Positions 10,672 to 21,400 of a DNA stretch of 64,000 nucleotides are shown here, piece after piece. The notes beneath the pieces were generated by a model that was not told the origin of the DNA, ran no database searches, and saw only the letters and a program-made list of their open reading frames with translations. A program made the translations under genes and the position numbers. Within the stretch, counting starts at the first letter, position 1. Every line of letters starts with the position of its first letter. This DNA is from Ornithodoros turicata (taxonomy: Eukaryota > Arthropoda > Arachnida > Ixodida > Argasidae), in NCBI RefSeq assembly GCF_037126465.1, contig NC_088201.1, forward strand, positions 230,040,258 to 230,104,257. The letters run 5' to 3'.

Positions 10672-12179
10672 TAAGGCTTAGCGGCGGCCGCTCGGTGAAG
10701 CTATTATGAGAGCTGCCGGCATTGGAAAACTGTGTGCTGGGTTGGGTTGGGTTGGGTTGGGTTAGGTAAGGTTAGGCTAGGCTAGGCTAGGTTAGGTTAG
10801 GTTAGGTTAGGTTAGGTTAGGTTAGGTTAGGTTGGGTTGGGTTGGGTTGGGCTAGGCTAGGCTAGGCTAGGCTAGGCTAGGCTAGGTTAGGTTAGGTTAG
10901 GTAAGGTTAGGTTAGGTTAGGCTAGGCTAGGCTAGGCGAGGCGAGGCGAGGCTACGAGCATGTACAGCGTAGTAAGGCATAGCAGCGGCCGCGTTTCGTC
11001 GGCGTAGCTACCATGAGAGAGCTGCTGGCATGGCAAAACGGCGTTTTAGTTAGGTTAGGTTAGGTTAGGCTACGAGCGCGTACAGCGTAGTAAGGCTTAG
11101 CAGCGGCCGCGTTCCCTCGGTGAAGCTATCATGAGAGAGCTGCCGGCATTGGAAAACTGTGTGTTGGGTTGGGTTGGGTTGGGTTAGGTTAGGTAAGGTT
11201 AGGCTAGGCTAGGCTAGGTTAGGTTAGGTTAGGTTGGGTTGGGTTGGGTTGGGTTGGGTTGGGTTAGGTTAGCTTAGGTTGGGTTGGGTTGGGTTGGGTT
11301 GGGTTGGGTTAGGTTAGCTTAGGTTAGGTTAGGCTAGGCTAGGCTAGGCTAGGCTAGGCTAGGCTAGGCTAGGCTAGGTTAGGCTAGGTTAGGTTAGGTT
11401 AGGTAAGGTTAGGTTAGGTTAGGCTAGGCTAGGCTAGGCGAGGCGAGGCGAGGCGAGGCGAGGCGAGGCGAGGCGAGGCTACGAGCATGTACAGCGTAGT
11501 AAGGCGTAGCAGCGGCCGCGTTTCGTCGGCGTAGCTACCATGAGAGAGCTGCTGGCATGGCAAAACGGCGTTCTAGTTAGGTTAGGTTAGGCTACGAGCG
11601 CGTACAGCGTAGTAAGGCTTAGCAGCAGCCGCATTTCGTCGGTGAAGCTATCATGAGAGAGTTGCCGGCTTTGGAAAACTGTGTTTAGGTTAGGATAGGT
11701 TAGGTTCGGTTCGGTTCGGCTCGGCTACGAGCGTGTACAGCGTAGTAAGGCTTAGCAGCGGCCGCGTTTTGTCGGTGAAGCTATCATGAGAGAGCTGCTG
11801 GCATTGGAAAACTGTTCTGGTCTGGTCAGGTCAGGTGAGGCTAGGCTACGAGCGCGTACAGCGTAGTAAGGCTTAGCAGCGGCCACGTTTCGTCGATGAA
11901 GCTATCATGGGACAGCTGCGTGCATTGCAAAATGGCGTTTTAGTTAGGTTAGGTTAGGCTACGAGCGCGTACAGCGTAGTAAGGCTTTGGAGCGGCCGCG
12001 TTTCGTCAGTGAAGCTATCATGAGAGAGCTGCCGGCTTTGGAAAACTGTGTTCTGGTCTGGTCTGGTCAGGTCAGGTCAGGCTAGGCTACGAGAGCGTAC
12101 AGCGTAGTAAGGCTTGGCACCGGCCGCGTTTCGTCGGTGGAGGTATCGTGAGACAGCTGCTGGCATTGCAAAATGGCGT
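10672..12179 (+). repeat. Satellite block with duplicated TTGGG runs
   Basis: This block holds mixed phrases and no gene. A shortened spacer lies near 10685-10725, where part of the GTTTCGT segment is missing after the NotI site. Near 11232-11315 a block of TTGGG units ending in TTAGGTTAGC occurs twice in a row, an internal array duplication. CGAGG tails lie at about 10935 and 11448. Confidence 0.82.
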
Positions 12180-12955
12180 CTTAGGTAGGTTAGGTTAGGT
12201 TACGCTACGAGCAAGTACAGCGTAGTAAGGCTTAGCAGCGGCCGCGTTTCCTCGGTGAAGCTACAATGAGAGAGCTGCCGGCATTGGAAAACTGTGTGTT
12301 GGGTTGGGTTGGGTTAGGTTAGGTTAGGTTAGGTTAGGTTAGGTTAGGCTAGGCTAGGCTATGCTAGGCTAGGTTAGGCTAGGTTAAGCTACGAGCGCGT
12401 ACAGCGTAGTAGGGCTTAGCACCGGCCGCGTTTCGTCGGTGAAGCTATCATGAGAGAGCTGCCGGCATTGGAAAACTGTGTGTTGGGTTGGGTTGGGTTG
12501 GGTAAGGTTAGGTTGGGTTAGATTAGATTAGGTTAGGTTAGGCTAGGCTAGGCTAGGTTAGGCTACGAGCGCGTACAGCGTAGTAAGGCTTAGCAGCGGC
12601 CGCGTTTCGTCAGTGAAGCTACCATGAGAGAGCTGCCGGAATTGGAAAACTGTGTGTTCGGTTGGGTTGGGTTAGGTTAGGTTAGGTTAGGCTAGGCTAG
12701 GCTAGGCTAGGCTAGGTTAGGCTAGGCTAGGCTAGGTTAGGTTAGGTTAGGTTAGGTTAGGTTAAGTTAGGTTAGCTTAGGTTAGGCTAGGCTAGGCTAG
12801 GCTAGGCTAGGCTAGGTTAGGTTAGGTTAGGTTAGGTTAGGTTAGGTTAGGTTAGACTAGGTTAGGTTAGGCTAGGCTAGGCTAGGCTAGGCTAGGCTAC
12901 GAGCACGTACAGCATAGTAAGGCGTAGCAGCGGCCGCGTTTCGTCGGTGAAGCTA
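12180..12955 (+). repeat. ~0.77-kb dispersed duplicate, copy 1
   Basis: The segment starts with GGTTACGCTACGAGCAAG and a GTTTCCTCGG spacer. It continues through GTAGGGCTTAGCACC and ends at the GAGCACGTACAGCATAG spacer. The same order recurs 2.95 kb downstream at 15133-15900, so it is a dispersed rather than adjacent duplicate, separated by the 0.91-kb pair. Confidence 0.78.
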
Positions 12956-12960
12956 CCATG

Positions 12961-13860
12961 AGAGAGCTGGCGGCATTGGAAAACTGTTCTGGTCTGGTCA
13001 GGTCAGGTCAGGTCAGGTTAGGTTAGGTTAGGTTAGGCTAGGCTAGGCTACAATCGCGTACAGCGTAGTAAGGCTTAGCAGCGGCCGCGTTTCGTCGGTA
13101 AAGCTATCATGAGAGAGCTGCCGGCATTGGAAAACTGTGTTTAGGTTAGGTTAGGTTAGGTCAGGCTAGGCTACGAGCGCGTAAAGCGTAGTAAGGCTTA
13201 GCAGCGGCCACGTTTCGTCGGTGAAGCTATCATGGGTCAGCTGCCGGCATTAGAAAACTGTGTGTTGGGTTAGGTTGGGTTTGGTTAGGTTAGGCTAGGT
13301 TAGGTTAGGCTAGGCTAGGCTAGGTTAGGCTACGAGGGCGTACAGCGTAGTAAGGCATAGCAGCGGCCGCGTCTCGTCGGTGAAGCTATCATGAGAGAGC
13401 TGCTGGCATTGGAAAACTGTGTTCTGGTCTGGTCAGGTCAGGTCCGGCTAGGCTACGAGCGCGTACAGCGTAGTAAGGCTTAGCAGCGGCCACGTTTCGT
13501 CGGTGAAGCTATCATGAGAGAGCTGCCGGCATTGGAAAACTGTGTGTTGGGTTGGGTTGGGTTGGGTTAGGTTGGGTTAGGTTAGTTTAGGTTAGGCTAG
13601 GCTAGGCTAGGTTAGCCTAGGTTAGGTTAGGTTAGGTTATGCTAGGCTAGGCTAGGCTAGGCTAGGCTACGAGCGCGTACAGCGTAGTAAGGCTTAGCAG
13701 CGGCCGCGTTTCGTCGGTGAAGCTATCATGAGAGAGCTGCCGGCATTAGAAAACTGTGTTCTGGTCTGGTCTGGTCAGGTCAGGTTAGGCTAGGCTAGGC
13801 TAGGCTAGGCTACGAGCGCGTACAGCGTAGTAAGGCTTAGCAGCGGCCGGGTTTCGCCGG
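12961..13860 (+). repeat. 0.91-kb tandem repeat, copy 1
   Basis: The copy begins in a spacer with the private change GAGCTGGCGGCATTGG and contains the rare CTACAATCGCG spacer start, a GGTCAGCTGCC spacer, a CTACGAGGGCG spacer and TCCGGCTAGG. It ends at a spacer with GGCCGGGTTTCGCCGG. The same series follows immediately. Confidence 0.83.
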
Positions 13861-13872
13861 TGAAGCTAGCAT

Positions 13873-14790
13873 GAGAGAGCTGGCGGCATTGGAAAACTGT
13901 TCTGGTCTGGTCAGGTCAGGTCAGGTCAGGTCAGGTTAGGTTAGGTTAGGTTAGGTTAGGCTAGGCTAGGCTACAATCGCGTACAGCGTAGTAAGGCTTA
14001 GCAGCGGCCGCGTTTCGTCGGTAAAGCTATCATGAGAGAGCTGCCGGCATTGGAAAACTGTGTTTAGGTTAGGTTAGGTTAGGTCAGGCTAGGCTACGAG
14101 CGCGTACAGCGTAGTAAGGCTTAGCAGCGGCCACGTTTCGTCGGTGAAGCTATCATGGGTCAGCTGCCGGCATTAGAAAACTGTGTGTTGGGTTGGGTTG
14201 GGTTGGGTTTGGTTAGGTTAGGTTAGGTTAGGTTAGGCTAGGCTAGGCTAGGTTAGGCTACGAGGGCGTACAGCGTAGTAAGGCATAGCAGCGGCCGCGT
14301 CTCGTCGGTGAAGCTATCATGAGAGAGCTGCTGGCATTGGAAAACTGTGTTCTGGTCTGGTCAGGTCAGGTCCGGCTAGGCTACGAGCGCGTACAGCGTA
14401 GTAAGGCTTAGCAGCGGCCACGTTTCGTCGGTGAAGCTATCATGAGAGAGCTGCCGGCATTGGAAAACTGTGTGTTGGGTTGGGTTGGGTTAGGTTGGGT
14501 TAGGTTAGTTTAGGTTAGGCTAGGCTAGGCTAGGTTAGCCTAGGTTAGGTTAGGTTAGGTTATGCTAGGCTAGGCTAGGCTAGGCTAGGCTACGAGCGCG
14601 TACAGCGTAGTAAGGCTTAGCAGCGGCCGCGTTTCGTCGGTGAAGCTATCATGAGAGAGCTGCCGGCATTAGAAAACTGTGTTCTGGTCTGGTCTGGTCA
14701 GGTCAGGTTAGGTTAGGCTAGGCTAGGCTAGGCTACGAGCGCGTACAGCGTAGTAAGGCTTAGCAGCGGCCGGGTTTCGCCGGTGAAGCT
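13873..14790 (+). repeat. 0.91-kb tandem repeat, copy 2
   Basis: This tandem partner of 12961-13860 is offset by about 912 bp and carries the same private markers (GCTGGCGGCATT, CTACAATCGCG, GGCCGGGTTTCGCCGG). It differs mainly in pentamer counts. Confidence 0.83.
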
Positions 14791-15132
14791 AGCATGAGAG
14801 AACTGCCGGCATTGGAAAACTGTGTTCTAGGTTATGTTAGGTTACGTTAGGTTAGGTTAGGCTAGGCTAGGCTAGGCTAGGCTAGGCGAGGCGAGGCGAG
14901 GCGAGGCGAGGCGAGGGGAGGCGAGGCTACGAGCATGTACAGTGTAGTAAGGCGTAGCAGCGGCCGCGTTTCGTCGGCGTAGCTACCATGAGAGAGCTGC
15001 TGGCATGGCAAAACGGCGTTCTAGTTAGGTTAGGCTAGGCTACGAGCGCGTACAGCGTAGTAAGGCTTAGCAGCGGCCACGTTTCGTCGGTGAAGCTATC
15101 ATGGGACAGCTGCTGGCATTGCAAAATGGCGT
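14791..15132 (+). repeat. CGAGG-tailed phrase and short phrases
   Basis: The array goes TTAGG, CTAGG, then CGAGG (about 14886-14930, one unit altered to GGGAGG). It is followed by the GAGCATG spacer and two short phrases. This is the last substantial CGAGG run in the window. Confidence 0.82.
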
Positions 15133-15900
15133 TTTAGGTAGGTTAGGTTAGGTTACGCTACGAGCAAGTACAGCGTAGTAAGGCTTAGCAGCGGCCGCGT
15201 TTCCTCGGTGAAGCTATAATGAGAGAGCTGCCGGCATTGGAAAACTGTGTGTTGGGTTGGGTTGGGTTGGGTTGGGTTAGGTTAGGTTAGGTTAGGCTAG
15301 GCTAGGGTAGGTTAGGCTAGGCTAGGTTAGGTTAGGTTAGGTTGGGTTGGGTTAGGTTAGGTTAGGTGAGGCTAGGCTAGGCTAGGCTAGGCTAGGTTAG
15401 GCTAGGTTAAGCTACGAGCGCGTACAGCGTAGTAGGGCTTAGCACCGGCCGCGTTTTGTCGGTGAAGATATCATGAGAGAGCTGCTGGCATTGGAAAACT
15501 GTGTGTTGGGTTGGGTTGGGTAAGGTTAGGTTAGGTTAGATTAGATTAGATTAGGTTAGGTTAGGCTAGGCTAGGCTAGGTTAGGCTACGAGCGCTTACA
15601 GCGTAGTAAGGCTTAGCAGCGGCCGCGTTTCGTCGGTGAAGCAACCATGAGAGAGCTGCCGGCATTGGAAAACTGTGTGTTTGGTTGGGTTGGGTTGGGT
15701 TAGGTTAGGTTAGGTTAGGTTAGGTTAGGTTAGGCTAGGCTAGGCTAGGCTAGGTTAGGTTAGGTTAAGTTAGGTTAGGTTAGCTTAGGTTAGGTTAGGT
15801 TAGGTTAGGTTAGGTTAGGCTAGGCTAGGCTAGGCTAGGCTACGAGCACGTACAGCATAGTAAGGCGTAGCAGCGGCCGCGTTTCGTCGGTGAAGCTACT
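15133..15900 (+). repeat. ~0.77-kb dispersed duplicate, copy 2
   Basis: The markers GAGCAAGTACAG, GTTTCCTCGG, GTAGGGCTTAGCACC and the GATTAGATTAGATTAGG run match 12180-12955 in order. Arrays differ by whole pentamers. Confidence 0.78.
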
Positions 15901-18479
15901 ATGAGAGAGCTGCCGGCATGGCAAAACGGCGTTCTAGTTAGGTTAGGTTAGGCTACGAGCACGTACAGCGTAGTAAGGCTTAGCAGCGGCTGCGTTTCGT
16001 CGGTGAAGCTATCATGAGAGAGCTGCTGGCATTGGAAAACGGCGTTCTAGTTAGGTAAGGTTAGGCTACGAGCGCGTACAGCGTAGTAAGGCTTGGCAGC
16101 GGCCGCGTTTCGTCGGTGAAGCTATCATGAGACAGCTGCTGGCATTGCAAAGTGGCGTTTTAGTTAGGTTAGGTTAGGTTAGGATAGGCTACCAGCACGT
16201 ACAGCGTAGTAAGGCTTAGCAGCGGCCGCGTTTCGTCGGTGAAGCTACCATGAGAGAGCTGCCGGCATTGGAAAACTGTGTGTTGGGTTGGGTTACGTTA
16301 GGTTAGGTTAGTTTAGGTTAGGTTAGGCTAGGCTAGGCTAGGTTAGGCTCGGCTAGGCTAGGTTAGGCTAGGCTAGGCTACGAGCATGTACAGCGTAGTA
16401 AGGCGTAGCAGCGGCCGCGTTTCGTCGTTGAAGCTACAATGAGAGAGCTGCCGGCATGGCAAAACGGCGTTCTAGTTAGGTTAGGTTAGGCTACGAGCGC
16501 GTACAGCGTAGTAAGGTTTAGCAGCGGCCGCGTTTCGTCGGTGAAGCTATCATGCGAGAGCTGCTGGCATTGGAAAACTGTTCTAGTTAGGTTACGTTAG
16601 GCTACGAGCGCGTACAACGTAGTAAGGCTTAGCAGCGGCCGCGTTTCGTCGGTGAAGCTATCATGAGAGAGCTGCCGGCATTGGAAAACGTTGGGTTGGG
16701 TTGGGTTGGGTTGGGTTAGGTTAGGTTAGGTTAGGTTAGGCTAGGCTAGGCTAGGCTAGGCTAGGCTAGGCTAAGTTAGGCTAGGTTAGGTTAGGTTAGG
16801 CTAGGCTAGGCTACGAGCATGTACAGCGTAGGAAGGCGTAGCAGCGGCCGCGTTTCATCGGTGAACCTACCATGAGAGAGCTGCCGGCATGGCAAAATGG
16901 CGTTCTAGTTAGGTTAGGTTAGGCTACGAGCGCGTACAGCGTAGTAAGGCTTAGCAGCGGCCGCGTTTCGTCGGTGAAGCTATCATGAGAGAGCTGCCGG
17001 CATTGGAAAACTGTTCTAGTTAGGTTAGGTTAGGCTACGAACGCGTACAGCGTAGTAAGACTTAGCAGCGGCCGCGTTTCGTCGGTGAAGCTATCATGAG
17101 AGAGCTGCCGGCATTGGAAAACTGTTCTAGTTAGGTTCGGTTAGGCTAGGCTACTAGCGCGTACAGCGTAGTAAGGCTTAGCAGCGGCCGCGTTTCATCG
17201 GTGAAGCTATCATGGGAAAGCTGCCGGCATTGCAAAACGGCGTTCTAGTTAGGTAAGGTTAGGCTACGAGCGCGTACAGCGTAGTAAAGCTTGGCAGCGG
17301 CCGCGTTTCGTCGGTGAAGCTATCATGAGACAGCTGCTGGCATTGCAAAGTGGCGTTTTAGTTAGGTTAGGTTAGGTTAGGATAGGCTACCAGCGCGTAC
17401 AGCGTAGTAAGGCTTAGCAGCGGCCGCGTTTCGTCGGTGAAGCTACCATGAGAGAGCTGCCGGCATTGGAAAACTGTGTGTTGGGTTGGGTTGGGTTGGG
17501 TTAGGTTAGGTTAGGCTAGGCTAGGCTAGGCTAGGTTAGGCTAGGTTAGGTTACGTTAGGCTAGGCTAGGCTACGAGCATGTACAGCGTAGTAAGGCGTA
17601 GCAGCGGCCGCGTTTCGTCGGTGAAGCTACCATGAGAGAGCTGCCGGCATTGGAAAACTGTGTGTTGGGTTGGGTTGGGTTAGGTTAGGTTAGGTTAGTT
17701 TAGGTTAGGTTAGGCTAGGCTAGGCTAGGTTAGGCTAGGCTAGGCTAGGTTAGGCTAGGCTAGGCTACGAGCATGTACAGTGTAGTAAGGCGTAGCAGCG
17801 GCCGCGTTTCGTAGTTGAAGCTACAATGAGAGAGCTGCCGGCATGGCAAAACGGCGTTCTAGTTAGGTTAGGTTAGGCTACGAGCGCGTACAGCGTAGTA
17901 AGGTTTAGCAGCGGCCGCGTTTCGTCGGTGAAGCTATCATGAGAGAGCTGCCGGCATTGGAAAACTGTTCTAGTTAGGTTAGGTTAGGTTAGGCTACGAG
18001 CGCGTACAGCATAGTAAGGCTTACCAGCGGCCGCGTTTCGTCGGTGAAGCTATCACGGGAGAGCTGCCGGCATTGGAAAACTGTGTGTTGGGTTGGGTTG
18101 GGTTGGGTTAGGTTAGGTTAGGTTAGGTTAGGTTAGGTTAGGTTAGGTTAGGCTAGGCTAGGCTAGGCTAGGCTAGGCTACGAGCACGTACAGCGTAGTA
18201 AGGGTAGCAGCGGCCGCGTTTCGTCTGTGAAGCTATCATGAGACAGCTGCTGGCATTGGAAAATAGTGTTTTAGTTAGGTTAGGTTAGGTTAGGTTAGGT
18301 TAGGTTAGGTTAGGCTAGGCAAGGCTAGGCTAGGCTAGGCTAGGCTAGGTTAGGCTAGGCTAGGTTAGGTTAGGTTATGTTAGGCTAGGCTAGGCTAGGC
18401 TAGGCTAGGTTAGGTTAGGTTAGGTTAAGTTAGGTTAGGTTAAGTTAGGTTATGTTAGGCTAGGTTAGGTTAGGTTAGG
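15901..18479 (+). repeat. Mixed short and long phrases
   Basis: This region is dominated by short phrases (GTTCTAGTTAGGTTAGG then spacer) mixed with long ones. A four-phrase series with GGTAAGGTTAGG, GGCTTGGCAGCGG, GAGACAGCTGCTGG and GGATAGGCTACCAGC occurs at about 16040-16300 and again about 1198 bp later. That series later becomes a stable part of the 12.79-kb unit. No gene is seen. Confidence 0.82.
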
Positions 18480-21400
18480 TTAGGTTAGGCTCTCTATCAT
18501 GAGAGAGCTGCCGGCTTTGGAAAACTGTGTTCTGGTCTGGTCAGGTTAGGTTAGGTTAGGCTAGGCTACGAGCGCGTACAGCGTAGTAAGGCTTAGCAGC
18601 GGCTGCGTTTCGTCGGTGAAGCTATCATGAGAGAGCTGTTGGCATTGGAAAACTGTGTTTAGTTTAGTTTAGTTTAGGTTAGGTTCGGTTCGGTTCAACT
18701 GGGCTCGGCTAGGCTAGGCTAGGCTACGAGCGCGTACAGCGTAGTAAGGCTTAGCAGCGGCTGCGTTTCGTCAGTGAAGTTATCATGAGAGAGCCGCCGG
18801 CGTTGGAAAACAGTGTTCTAGGTTAGGTTAGGTTAGGTTAGGTTAGGTTAGGTTAGGTTAGGTTAGGCTAGGCTAGGCTAGGCTAGGCTAGGCTACGAGC
18901 GCGTACAGCGCAGTAAGGCTTAGCAGCGGCCGCGTTTCGTCGTTGAAGCTATCATGAGAGAGCTGCCGGCTTTGGAAAACTGTGTTCTGGTCTGGTCAGG
19001 TCAGCTCAGGTCAGGTTAGGTTAGGTTGGGCTAGGCTACGAGCGCGTACAGCGTAGTAAGGCTTAGCAGCGGCTGCGTTTCGTCGGTGAAGCTATCATGA
19101 GAGAGCTGCTGGCATTGGAAAACTGTGTTTAGTTTAGTTTAGTTTAGGTTAGGTTAGGTTCGGTTCGACTAGGCTCGGCTAGGCTAGGCTAGGCTACGAG
19201 CGCGTACAGCGTAGTAAGGCTTGGCAGCGGCCGCGTTTCGTCGGTGAAGCTATCATGAGACAGCTGCTGGCATTGCAAAGTGGCATTTTAGTTAAGTTAG
19301 GTTAGGTTAGGTTAGGCTACCAGCGCGTACAGCGTAGTAGGGCTTAGCAGCGGCCGCGTTTCGTCGGTGAAGCTATCATGAGAGAGCTGCCGGCATTGGA
19401 AAACTGTGTTCTGGCCTGGTCTGGTTAGGTCAGGTCAGGTCAGGTTAGGTTAGGTTAGGCTAGGCTAGGCTACGAGCGCGTACAGCGTAGTAAGGCTTAG
19501 CAGCGGCCGCGTTTTTTCGGTGAAGCTATCATGAGAGTGCTGCCGGCAGTGCAAAACATAGTTCTAGTTAGTTTAGCCTACGAGCGCGTACAACGTAGTC
19601 AGGCTTAGCAGCGGCTGCGTTTTGTCGGTGAAGCTATCATGAGACAGCTGCTGGCATTGGAAAATGGCGTTTTAGTTAGGTTAGGTTAGGTTAGGCTACG
19701 AGCGCGTACAGAGTAGTAAGGCTTAGCAGCGGCCGCGTTTCGTCGGTGAAGCTATCATGAGACAGCTGCCGGCATTGAAAAACTGTGCTCTAGGTTATGT
19801 TAGGTTAGGTTAGGTTAGGATAGGCAAGGCTAGGCTAGGTTAGGCTAGGATAGGCAAGGCTAGGCTAGGTTAGGCTAGGTTAGGTTAAGTTTGGTTAGGT
19901 TAGACTAGGTTAGGTTAGGTTAGGCTAGGCTAGGCTAGGCTAGGCTAGGTTAGGCTACGAGCGCGTACAGCGTAGTAAGGCTTAGCAGCGGCCGAGTTTC
20001 GTCGGTGAAGCTATCATGAGAGAGCTGCCGGCATTGGAAAACTGTGCTCTAGGTTATGTTAGGTTAGGTTAGGTTAGGTTAGGTTAGGATAGGCAAGGCT
20101 AGGCTAGGTTAGGCTAGGTTAGGTTAAGTTAGGTTTGGTTAGACTAGGTTAGGTTAGGTTAGGCTAGGCTAGGCTAGGCTAGGCTACGTTAGGCTACGAA
20201 CGCGTACAGCGTAGTAAGGCTTAGCAGCGGCCACGTTTCGTCGGTGAAGCTACCATGAGAGAGCTGCCGGCATTGGAAAACTGTGTGTTGGGTTGGGTTA
20301 GCTTAGCTTAGGTTAGGCTAGGTTAGGTTAGGTTAGGCTACGCTAGGCTAGGCTAGGCTACGAGCGCATACAGCGTAGTAAGGCTTAGCAGCGGCCGCGT
20401 TTCGTCGGTGAAGCTATCATGAGAGAGCTGCCGGCTTTGGAAAACTGTGTTCTGGTCTGGTCAGGTCAGGTCAGGTCAGGTTAGGTTAGGCTAGGCTACG
20501 AGCGCGTACAGCGTAGTAAGGCTTAGCAGCGGGTGCGTTTCGTCGGTGAAGCTATCATGAGAGAGCTGCCGGCATTGGAAAACTGTGTTTAGTTTAGTTT
20601 AGTTTAGGTTAGGTTAGGTTGGGTTATGATAGGCAAGGCTAGGCTAGGTTAGGCTAGGTTAGGTTAGACTAGGTTAGGTTAGGTTAGGTTAGGTTAGTTT
20701 AGGTTAGGCTAGGCTAGGCTAGGCTAGGCTAGGGTAGGCTAGGCTAGGCTAGGTTAGGCTACGAGCGCGTACAGCGTAGTAAGGCTTAGCAGCGGCCACG
20801 TTTCGTCGGTGAAGCTACCATGATAAAGCTGCCGGCATTGGAAAACTGTGTGTTGGGTTGGGTTGGGTTAGCTTAGGTTAGGTTAGGCTAGACTAGGCTA
20901 GGTTAGGCTAGGTTAGGTTAGGTTAGGCTAGGCTAGGCTAGGCTAGGCTACGAGCGCGTACAGCGTAGTAAAACTTAGCAGCGGCCGCGTTTCGTCGGTG
21001 AAGCTATCATGAGAGAGCTGCCGGCTTTGGAAAACTGTGTTCTGGTCTGGTCAGGTCAGGTCAGGTCAGGTCCGGTTAGGTTAGGCTAGGCTACGAGCGC
21101 GTACAGCGTAGTAAGGCTTAGAAGCGGGTGCGTTTCGTCGGTGAAGCTATCATGAGAGAGCTGCCGGCATTGGAAAACTGTGTTTAGTTTAGTTTAGGTT
21201 AGGTTCCGTTCGGTTCGGTTCAACTAGGCTCGGCTAGGCTAGGCTAGGCTACCAGCGCGTACAGCGTAGTAAGGCTTAGCACCAGCTGCGTTTCGTCAGT
21301 GAAGCTATCATGAGAGAGCTGCCAGCATTGGAAAACTGTGTTTAGTTTCGTTTAGTTTAGTTTAGGTTAGGTTAGGTTCGGTTCGACTAGGCTCGGCTAG

